A stretch of 64,000 bases of DNA from PALSA-1006 sp041660815 (GTDB taxonomy: Bacteria > Pseudomonadota > Gammaproteobacteria > Burkholderiales > Gallionellaceae). Made by a program: the position numbers and the translations under genes. Of this stretch, positions 36,088-42,650 are shown piece by piece. Position 1 is the stretch's first letter. Each line of letters begins with the position of its first letter. Location: contig JBAZVN010000012.1 of the NCBI GenBank assembly GCA_041660815.1, positions 55,726 to 119,725 on the forward strand. The letters are read 5' to 3'. A model generated the notes under the pieces. The model had not been told where the DNA came from and ran no database searches. It saw only the letters and a program-made list of their open reading frames with translations.

Positions 36088-36651
36088 TCATTCACAAGTA
36101 TTTCTGCCCATTTGGATTCTGCTATTCGATATGAGATTCTTCTTGCTCAGTCGAGCTTCGAACGCCGTCTCTATGATTGACCGCATATTCGCCTCCGATG
36201 CAGTCGCATACGACCACTTATAGGCGATGGCATATCCACTAGCTTGGTTATCGTAGAAGCGCGGCGGTAAGGTGGCGGGATCAAATCCATCCGAGAGCAA
36301 CGGTAACTCAGGAAGAAGGATTGCGGCGACGCCAGAATTGCCCCCAACCTTACTACTCAACGCGGCGGATATTTCCCAATCAACGTGCTTTCTACAAAGT
36401 GTTTTGGGGCCCACTAACACAAGTAAAACCGAAGCATCAGAAAGGAAATCCTGATTAATAAGCGCCTTAATATAATCTGTGCTCACATCGGTGCTGATAT
36501 CACCAGGCTGAACTGATTTGCTAATGAACATGTGCCCAAAGTCTTCTTCTAACGAATCGCGATACTTCTGATCATCTTTATGATAATAACTTATGAATAC
36601 CTTCCGCCGCACCAGTTGCGCTGTCTTCATGATATCTTCGAACAGGCTCAT
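36088..36651 (-). CDS. ThsB-like (MTH538/TIR-like) protein 1
   Basis: 187 residues. Begins RRKVFISYYHKDD, the ThsB/MTH538 TIR-like opening, followed by ASVLLVLVGPKT and CRKHVDWEISAAL with the candidate catalytic Glu. The start has a GGAGAG site. In Thoeris, ThsB proteins sense infection and make cyclic ADP-ribose isomers. Here the usual ThsA (SIR2-SLOG) is absent, but a TIR-SLOG protein lies two genes downstream. Confidence 0.78.
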   Translation of the reverse strand: MSLFEDIMKTAQLVRRKVFISYYHKDDQKYRDSLEEDFGHMFISKSVQPGDISTDVSTDYIKALINQDFLSDASVLLVLVGPKTLCRKHVDWEISAALSSKVGGNSGVAAILLPELPLLSDGFDPATLPPRFYDNQASGYAIAYKWSYATASEANMRSIIETAFEARLSKKNLISNSRIQMGRNTCE

Positions 36652-36731
36652 AGATAACTCTCCGTATACGTTGAAATCGTAGCTCTGACTTTAGGCAGTA
36701 CCTTAATCCGAATAAAACAGTGAGCCCCTAA

Positions 36732-37391
36732 CTAAGTAATCTTCCCGGTAGCTTGATCAACTCTTTTCGAAGCCGCCAAGAAATCGAAGGGGTCGTCCAA
36801 AACCAAGTTCATTTCCCCTTTATGATTCTGTTCTATGCTGCCAATGAGATTGGCAACATTATCATCGCTAATAAGTTTTTTACTGTGCCCCCTATGGTTC
36901 CTATAATTTATCAACTCGAAATCTATTGTTGGGGCACTCTTTCCAAAGTAGTAAAAATGATCTGATACCAATACATTCTCGGAGGATGTATCTGTCTTCA
37001 CATTTTCATGGTTTGTCGTACCGTCAGGATTGCTGTGGTGCGAGTCTGATTGAATCCAAGAGTCGTCGCCTGCCTCCTGGTGATAAACATTATCCCCAAC
37101 CATCATCACTAAACTACCATTCCTCAAGGGCTTCTTTCTGAAGAACCGAATATCAGACCAATAACCATTGAAAGTTAAAATCTCAGAAACTTTCATAAGA
37201 TAGATACACTTTCCTGTCGCCCCCAGACGGCTACCACCAACACCCATAATCCAATCGCCGATCTGTGCACTCGCCCTAATTCGAGGAACACATGTCGCTA
37301 GCGTGCAAAGCCCATGATAAGGATTTGGCGCGAATCCGAAATCACGGGCAACAACATAAATGTAGAGATGCATGCCCATCGCCTCTAACAT
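36732..37391 (-). CDS. Nmad2-like (nucleotide modification associated domain 2) protein
   Basis: 219 residues as drawn, overlapping the upstream TIR gene by 7 bp; the conserved start is more likely Met7 (37373). The N-terminal block LYIYVVARDFGFAPNPYHG...CTLATCVPRIRASAQIGDWIMG fits the Nmad2 family described by comparative genomics beside DNA-modification enzymes. No biochemical function is established. Its presence links the TIR and lipase genes to nucleotide modification. Confidence 0.65.
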   Translation of the reverse strand: MLEAMGMHLYIYVVARDFGFAPNPYHGLCTLATCVPRIRASAQIGDWIMGVGGSRLGATGKCIYLMKVSEILTFNGYWSDIRFFRKKPLRNGSLVMMVGDNVYHQEAGDDSWIQSDSHHSNPDGTTNHENVKTDTSSENVLVSDHFYYFGKSAPTIDFELINYRNHRGHSKKLISDDNVANLIGSIEQNHKGEMNLVLDDPFDFLAASKRVDQATGKIT

Positions 37392-37870
37392 ACGCCATGA
37401 TAGCCATCGTGCCTTGCGCTTACGCTGCCATCAGGGTTTTGGAATACTGAGATACCGTTAACAGCGTCTATTATGCTTTTCGAGTCCCAACCAACTTGGG
37501 ATGTACCATAACTCTTCAGTGCATCTGGTAGCTCAACTTTGTCTTTGAGCCCTTGTTCATAAACTCCCACAATGTTCTTGCCCTGTCTTTGAGCCTCTTT
37601 AATCTCCCAGTTTACCCAAGGACGACTATGCGTCTCCTTTCCTACAAGCACAATGACCGTACCTGCCCAAGACATTTTCATTCTTAGCAATCTCTTAATG
37701 GTCGCGTCTTTGACAAGCCCCTTATCCAATCTCTCTTGGTTAGCCGGTTTCGCACGAATCGAACTATTGCGTATTTCGCAACCATTCTTGCTGAGCAAAC
37801 TTGTCATCTTGTCAACCAGGGCATCATCTTTATGATGATGACTAATAAACACGTTTTTCTTCATGCCCAT
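37385..37870 (-). CDS. ThsB-like (MTH538/TIR-like) protein 2
   Basis: 161 residues. The opening KKNVFISHHHKDD, the strand GTVIVLVGKETH and the SRPWVNWEIKEAQRQ helix with candidate catalytic Glu match ThsB-like TIR proteins. It is clearly diverged from protein 1 in length and in its middle part, so the pair is not a recent duplication. Two such sensors in one operon would allow recognition of different phage signals. Confidence 0.78.
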   Translation of the reverse strand: MGMKKNVFISHHHKDDALVDKMTSLLSKNGCEIRNSSIRAKPANQERLDKGLVKDATIKRLLRMKMSWAGTVIVLVGKETHSRPWVNWEIKEAQRQGKNIVGVYEQGLKDKVELPDALKSYGTSQVGWDSKSIIDAVNGISVFQNPDGSVSARHDGYHGVC

Positions 37871-37900
37871 TTCTTCCCCTTTTTGATTAGATGTAAAGAA

Positions 37901-38119
37901 TCACAGTGCCTTTTTCGTGGCTTTGCTCTTGCCAGACGTCTCAACTATCTTATGTGCTTCTGAGTTCTTCAAGTCCAATATTGATTGTTGACTATTTAAT
38001 GCAATATTTTTTTCAGTGAGCTCATTTAGCGCATCCATTAGGTGATTAATTTTGTAGCCCGCCACAATTGTGATAACACCAACTAGTATCGGAGCGAAAT
38101 ACATAAGAATTGGCGTCAA
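37901..38119 (-). CDS. Small single-helix membrane protein
   Basis: 72 residues from a TTG, or 67 from the ATG at 38104. One N-terminal membrane helix (MYFAPILVGVITIVAGYKI) is followed by a coiled-coil stretch (MDALNELTEKNIALNSQ) and a Lys-rich tail. Not recognised. The start lies directly after the thymidylate-synthase-like stop, so it belongs to the operon. A membrane partner or anchor for one of the TIR proteins is possible. Confidence 0.6.
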   Translation of the reverse strand: MTPILMYFAPILVGVITIVAGYKINHLMDALNELTEKNIALNSQQSILDLKNSEAHKIVETSGKSKATKKAL

Positions 38120-38120
38120 C

Positions 38121-39164
38121 TTAACTAGTCTTAGTAATCGGAATAAGGTGGTTGAGTTCGCGCGACTTGCATCTATCTAGCCATGCATACCAAGCTGTTT
38201 TCAGAGCTGGGTTTGAACATCGACTAGACGCAGTATCCGCCTCATCTTTCCAATTTCGCCTGCGGGCAGCATCAGCCGCAACAATGCGTAACAAATTGAG
38301 CCAACTTTCCGGAAGATTCTTGTTCGCAATTACCTCCATAAAACGTCTTGGCAACAATTTCTCACTGCGTAGTTCATCCATAGCGGCGCCCATAGCGAGT
38401 AATACTTGATCGAACTCATTTTTTGGCAAAGAAAGTGAGTCTGTATTGGCAGCGGGCGGGGCGGCCTTAGCTATATAGAATTCACCAACATCGTGCTCGT
38501 ACAAATGTAGGCTATCGGTTATTAGTACAAACGAGCCGACTTCTAACCCTAACCAGCCTGCCATGACTTCCTGAAGGCAAGTGAATTGAACAATATTATG
38601 CGGAGTCCCCCTAAAGATGTCGTTGCTACGCATTATCTGTAACCACTCGAGCTTATCTCCACGCACTTTCAGCATGGCCACTACGTTGCAAGGAATGTCT
38701 GGCCCACGTGGGGTCCCATCCAAGTTCGGCATGTCTTTTTGACCATCCCAGATTTGCATCACAACTTGGCGACTATCTGGGTCAGCAGCCAATGCCTGGT
38801 ATGCACTTTCAATTTGGTCAAAACCTAAGTTGCTCCGAAGACGTTGACCATATGCACCAGAGTAGGTTACTCCACGACCGGCGAATTCAGGTAATTTCGG
38901 ATTCCAGTAGTTTGGGAATGCGGCATCATTTCGACCTTGCAATATCCAAACTACTTCTGCAATTGCAAAAGCGGGATTTATTGACGGTTGGCGCGACAAT
39001 ATCCAGCGCTGAATTGGATTTTTTAGATGAAAACTACAGTGAAGGTATTCTCTAATAGGCCCTGACCGACTATCCTGGCGCAGAAAATCATCGCCGTACA
39101 CAAGCGCTTCTGCGGCTTCGCGCCATAGTTCATCAGCTGTGTCCCCTTCAAATAACTTAATCAT
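38121..39164 (-). CDS. Thymidylate-synthase homologue, accessory type
   Basis: 347 residues, about 80 longer than housekeeping ThyA. The catalytic Cys is present in GPDIPCNVVAML, with Asn where ThyA has His after the Cys. The region RSNDIFRGTPHNIVQF matches ThyA RSxDxxLGxPxNI, and DSLHLYEHD keeps the His/Tyr substrate pair. The C-terminal ~100 residues are extra. Such paralogues occur with base-modifying enzymes and can make 5-hydroxymethyl-dUMP in phages; the reaction here is unknown. Confidence 0.78.
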   Translation of the reverse strand: MIKLFEGDTADELWREAAEALVYGDDFLRQDSRSGPIREYLHCSFHLKNPIQRWILSRQPSINPAFAIAEVVWILQGRNDAAFPNYWNPKLPEFAGRGVTYSGAYGQRLRSNLGFDQIESAYQALAADPDSRQVVMQIWDGQKDMPNLDGTPRGPDIPCNVVAMLKVRGDKLEWLQIMRSNDIFRGTPHNIVQFTCLQEVMAGWLGLEVGSFVLITDSLHLYEHDVGEFYIAKAAPPAANTDSLSLPKNEFDQVLLAMGAAMDELRSEKLLPRRFMEVIANKNLPESWLNLLRIVAADAARRRNWKDEADTASSRCSNPALKTAWYAWLDRCKSRELNHLIPITKTS

Positions 39165-39264
39165 AGTTTAGTCCAACTGTATAACCACCAAAAGCTCGTT
39201 TCAGGGACGCGCTCAACTTGAATGCCAACTATCGTTTGAACTATCAAATCCACAATTTGGCAAA

Positions 39265-40320
39265 CTACTGAAAGTTCAGTGCTGATTGTTTAGCTAACTT
39301 GCTCTTATGCGCTTTTGATTTGCTGCCTTGAGAACCATCAACTGAGAATATATTTGCCGGTATCTTGTCATTAATTCCCCATTTTGGTGGATACCAAGGC
39401 GTTTCAAGAATATCAGTTTGTGTGAACTTTTGTTTAATGCGAGTTCGTCCAGATATATCGGCAACGTCTGGGTGTTTAACCCTGGCGTACTTGCCGACCT
39501 CACAAAATATATTTTGAATATCGATTTGTTGGAGCCGACGTCCCCACAAATTCTGGAATTCAATGCCAAGCCTTTCAAATTCCAATTCCTGCCTATCAGT
39601 CATCAAACGAATAATGTCGGTTTCTGATAAGCCACCAAGAGAGGAAAAGCATTTACGGATGCCATCTCGCGCCCCTGGCCCGGGCATCGTGAATTCCATT
39701 TCACTGAAATTAGTTAGTTCACTGTAATTTATGTCGGTTATCAATTGATATGCCAAAAAATCACCAAACAATGGATATGATCTCAGTAATTCAAATCCTT
39801 GTTGCATGCTTTTGCATTCTGTTAGCCGTTTAGGCACGGCCTCGCCCAACATCACTTCCAATAATTTCAAATGCGACTGGTGCTTACGCTGTACGCCGAA
39901 TATTTTGTGACCAGAAGCCATAATGTAGGCGGCGGAATAAATGGCATTGCCGGATGACATTGCTTGAGACAGCACACGATCATAATCATGATAGTTGTAC
40001 GAGGCCAAATGTATTTCGCCAAGTTGGTCTTCTAATAGGCGCCAGGTTTCAATCTTGTTAAACAATTTAAACAAGATAATTCTAAAAAACACCTCATCCG
40101 GCTCGCTTGATCCCTTATAGATCACATCTCGAATTAAATACTGGCTAACGCGGTCTGATGCCCGATATGCGTTAGTAAACTTATACTCGTTCAATATTGG
40201 ATCATTTGACCATGGCGCAGACTTGCCCTCTAAGCGTGAAAAAAATACACGCTGACGTTCAGCCGCAAAGCGCCAATATGAGTCGAATACAATAGTAGGT
40301 TTTGCTAGGTTTAGAGACAT
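39265..40320 (-). CDS. Protein resembling the helical domain of hypermodified-thymine enzymes (HMUDK_hel / aGPT-Pplase-like)
   Basis: 351 residues from the ATG at 40320, the first Met outside the repeat; an in-frame ATG at 40404 would start inside R2 and add unrelated residues. The N-terminal half shows AAERQRVFFSRLEG, PWSNDPILNEYKFTNAYR and DRVSQYLIRDVIY, a signature I associate with the all-helical domain of phage 5-hmdU DNA kinases and thymine pyrophosphorylases. The tail is basic. It probably acts on pyrimidine bases with the thymidylate-synthase homologue. R2 forms its whole upstream region, with no clear ribosome site. Confidence 0.6.
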   Translation of the reverse strand: MSLNLAKPTIVFDSYWRFAAERQRVFFSRLEGKSAPWSNDPILNEYKFTNAYRASDRVSQYLIRDVIYKGSSEPDEVFFRIILFKLFNKIETWRLLEDQLGEIHLASYNYHDYDRVLSQAMSSGNAIYSAAYIMASGHKIFGVQRKHQSHLKLLEVMLGEAVPKRLTECKSMQQGFELLRSYPLFGDFLAYQLITDINYSELTNFSEMEFTMPGPGARDGIRKCFSSLGGLSETDIIRLMTDRQELEFERLGIEFQNLWGRRLQQIDIQNIFCEVGKYARVKHPDVADISGRTRIKQKFTQTDILETPWYPPKWGINDKIPANIFSVDGSQGSKSKAHKSKLAKQSALNFQ

Positions 40321-40323
40321 AAA

Positions 40324-40484
40324 TGTGTAATTGCAGGTCAATTTGATCCATTTCGTTAGGGCATTTGCATTTTCAAATGACCCACTCACGAAATAGCAAT
40401 TCATTGAATTTGGGTTTCAATGGCAATGATACGTGGGTCACACTTCTATGCAATTACCGGGTCAATCGGACGCGCAATTCAACA
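40324..40484. mobile_element. 161-bp element with inverted ends, copy R2
   Basis: One base differs from R1 (40462 T against 32882 G). R2 ends 3 bp before the ATG of the 351-residue gene, so any promoter of the cassette lies in or beyond it. The outer flanks of R1 and R2 do not share an obvious short duplication. With R1 it brackets the eight-gene cassette in the manner of a composite element. Confidence 0.8.
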
Positions 40485-40731
40485 ACGTACCCTTCAAAAC
40501 GGGAATCGGTACGTATTTGTCAAAATGCAATTGGCTAATATTTCTATATTTACACATAAATACAATTAGTTAAATTAATTAAAAACTGATTTTAATCAAC
40601 ATTAAAAATTAATAATGTAGATTATGGGCATTTCTTTGTGCTTCTGTGCAACATAATCAACAAACTATTCACGTTTCAACCTTCTCTTGTGCGATGAGTA
40701 CATCCAACACCTCACATTAATCGCTATTTAC
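40485..40731. other. Intergenic region right of R2
   Basis: 247 bp, very AT-rich, no gene. Together with R2 it makes a 411-bp gap between the cassette and the toxin-antitoxin-chaperone operon. Confidence 0.5.
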
Positions 40732-41190
40732 TTAGACTTTCTGCTTAGTTACTTGCAACACTTTATCTCGGTAATCCAAGAAGGTTACTGTCGGCAGGAC
40801 TAATGGCCCCCTAGCACTGCGAGAGGTCAAAGTAAGAATCTGATCCCTAATTGCACTGAAAATGACTGAGCAACCATTAATCAGAACAAATTCTTCACGC
40901 TCAGCAAGTGGCATCGAAGGGATAACTGCAAATATACCCGCAGCTTCGACATCGACATCATATGGCGCCGACTTGCCCTCTTTATTTTCAATGACTATGC
41001 GAAGTTTTAGTGCGAATAATTTCGGGTCATCTTTATTTTCATCAATTACTGATAGCTCCACCCCTTCGGCGATATTTACTCCGTTGAAATCGAATGGAGC
41101 CCCTGATGTGTCTTCAGAGGTATCTGGTCGAGTCGCAACTTTGATTGTCAGATAAAAAAGCTCTTGGAGTTGTAATTTACTAGGCTGCAT
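40732..41190 (-). CDS. SecB-like chaperone of a toxin-antitoxin-chaperone system
   Basis: 152 residues from the ATG at 41190, which overlaps the antitoxin gene by 11 bp; longer in-frame starts are possible. Although short of strong identity, it follows the SecB plan: an N-terminal beta-rich domain, EAAGIFAVI, a conserved INGCSVIFSAIRDQILTLTSR segment and VLPTVTFLDYRDK. It would hold the unstable antitoxin until folded. It is the third gene after MqsR-like and MqsA-like genes, the defining TAC order. Confidence 0.78.
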   Translation of the reverse strand: MQPSKLQLQELFYLTIKVATRPDTSEDTSGAPFDFNGVNIAEGVELSVIDENKDDPKLFALKLRIVIENKEGKSAPYDVDVEAAGIFAVIPSMPLAEREEFVLINGCSVIFSAIRDQILTLTSRSARGPLVLPTVTFLDYRDKVLQVTKQKV

Positions 41191-41803
41191 CAGCGTAAGC
41201 CCCATCATTACAACTGCTGAATACTGCATTTCTAAGGTCAAATTGACCATGTTTTGTAGTTAAATCTTCAGCAAACCAACTTGGCAATTTTGTTTTTTGC
41301 GCCGCCAACGGGTTGTTGTAAATATCTTGCATAGTGAAATGCAACGGATGTTCCGCGATAGACTTACCAAACGTTTCGCCAGCACGCTCAAACAACCATT
41401 CTGCAGCGGCTGGCACCTCAGAAGCTAAACGAATTAGCTTATCCATTCCTACACTTTGAACAACGTCTTCAGCTTCGTATTTTGCGAATGCTGTTGGCCC
41501 ACCTCCAAATATCTTGGAAGCTTGCTTTTGAGTAATCCCAAGAAACTCACGGGCAAGACGAATCTCAGCACCCGTTAACATTTCTTGCTCACGCTTGACC
41601 CGTTCGCGTTCAGCGATGAATGCGCTGCGTATTACTTTTACGTTGTGATCTATTTGATCAGGCGAGGTCATTTCTATATTACAGGCTTCACAATAATCAC
41701 ATAGCAAACCTTCTGCAGTGATATTGACTCCCTTGTGAAGCATATTTCTACTATAGCTTCGTGCCTGCAAATTACTGTGTTCACAAATTGGGCATGTGCT
41801 CAT
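41180..41803 (-). CDS. MqsA/YgiT-type antitoxin with C-terminal extension
   Basis: 207 residues. The N-terminal zinc module has CPICEH and CDYCEAC. An XRE-type HTH lies at about 75-130 (EFLGITQKQASKIFGGGPTAFAKYE, typical of MqsA). The last ~55 residues (GKSIAEHPLHFTMQDIYNN...) are longer than in classical MqsA and are the expected chaperone-addiction tail that makes folding depend on the SecB-like partner. Confidence 0.82.
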   Translation of the reverse strand: MSTCPICEHSNLQARSYSRNMLHKGVNITAEGLLCDYCEACNIEMTSPDQIDHNVKVIRSAFIAERERVKREQEMLTGAEIRLAREFLGITQKQASKIFGGGPTAFAKYEAEDVVQSVGMDKLIRLASEVPAAAEWLFERAGETFGKSIAEHPLHFTMQDIYNNPLAAQKTKLPSWFAEDLTTKHGQFDLRNAVFSSCNDGAYADAA

Positions 41804-41809
41804 TTGTAT

Positions 41810-42172
41810 TTATCCTGGTGAACCTTCTAGGTGAAAAGAGATAATTAACGTTTTGCTGTGATTCATATCGGCAAGTTTGATGAATATCTGCAATCCATTA
41901 TGAATATCCTCAACGCATTCATCTTCGTCAAAACTCATTTTGTATCCATCACAATCGATTTGACGATTACCATAATTACATTCGGGGTATCTCTTTACAA
42001 AATGACCTTCATTTAGGGCACCAATGAAACTCTTAATTTTGATGGAATCCCAATTTAAGTCTTCCAATCTATTATTTGCACGTGAATTAACCACCAAAAA
42101 ATGGTTTGCCTCTACTAATGCCTTGATTAGGGATAGTGAGTAAAATGGCTGAGGGGGCGCATCATTTACCAT
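41810..42172 (-). CDS. MqsR-like mRNA-interferase toxin
   Basis: 120 residues from the ATG at 42172; a TTG 33 bp upstream is unlikely. The pattern follows MqsR: FYSLSLIKALVEANHFLV at the N-terminus, a central LNEGHFVKRYPECNYG, and IFIKLADMNHSKTLIISFHLE at the C-terminus. MqsR cuts mRNA at GCU sites. First gene of the three-gene unit, 6 bp before the antitoxin. The start codon lies in a perfect palindrome. Confidence 0.72.
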   Translation of the reverse strand: MVNDAPPQPFYSLSLIKALVEANHFLVVNSRANNRLEDLNWDSIKIKSFIGALNEGHFVKRYPECNYGNRQIDCDGYKMSFDEDECVEDIHNGLQIFIKLADMNHSKTLIISFHLEGSPG

Positions 42173-42180
42173 TATGGTAA
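42166..42180. promoter_or_regulatory. Palindromic operator candidate over the toxin start codon
   Basis: TTACCAT-T-ATGGTAA is a perfect 7-1-7 palindrome containing the ATG of the MqsR-like gene. A TTGACA lies at 42190-42185 on the minus strand. MqsA proteins bind short ACC/GGT-type palindromes in their own promoters, so autoregulation here is plausible. Confidence 0.5.
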
Positions 42181-42291
42181 CTTTTGTCAAGTATGAGTTA
42201 ATCAATATGCTTTGGATTGTCGCACAGAACGTTCGGTATTCCTTCTTAACTTCACACGCTCCACTGCAGGCTACGACTCGATCTCATTGAT

Positions 42292-42621
42292 CTATTTGAG
42301 CGCCCCATTAGCTTTTTGCTCAATCTCTGCAGCAAGCCGATACCAGAAAAGTGCAAACGCCTTCATTTCAGAGGCCCGTTTCTGATCTGAAGCTTCGTCT
42401 GCAGCCTTGAATCTACTCCAGCGTCGCCCCGCAAGTGCGCTAACACCTTGTATCAATGAAGTTAGAGGGTCAACGCCGTCACGTTTCATGAATGTGTCCG
42501 CCGCGTCAGATGCCCATTGCAAGTCCAACCCCAACTGCTCGAAATAGTGATCTTCTAAAGTCTGGCTCTGACTATAGTCAGCAAAGTGTTTCTTAAATGC
42601 GTAATATTTTTTTGCACTCAT
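42292..42621 (-). CDS. Hypothetical protein, 109 residues, at the end of the type I R-M operon
   Basis: Not recognised. A soluble, mostly helical protein (AFKKHFADYSQSQTLEDHYF; SLIQGVSALAGRRWSRF). It starts 29 bp after the hsdR stop on the same strand and is probably co-transcribed with it. Confidence 0.5.
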   Translation of the reverse strand: MSAKKYYAFKKHFADYSQSQTLEDHYFEQLGLDLQWASDAADTFMKRDGVDPLTSLIQGVSALAGRRWSRFKAADEASDQKRASEMKAFALFWYRLAAEIEQKANGALK

Positions 42622-42650
42622 AGGAATTTTCTTAGTAGTTTTTTGATCTG

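Noticed and set aside
40321..40404. N-terminal extension of the 351-residue gene into R2, giving the same 27 residues as the text before the protease fragment.
   Set aside because: The shared residues come from the repeat itself, which reads open by chance in both places; neither protein family contains them, so they are not a shared domain or signal peptide.
32744..40484. R1 and R2 as attL/attR of a site-specific integration that restores the protease gene on excision.
   Set aside because: The missing N-terminal part of the protease is not found beyond R2, and the recombinases lie 11 kb away outside the repeats; transposon-like ends fit better.
32739..40489. Target-site duplications flanking R1, R2 or the whole cassette.
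   Set aside because: The flanks (TGCAT / TAATC for R1, ATAAA / ACGTA for R2, TGCAT / ACGTA for the whole) do not match.
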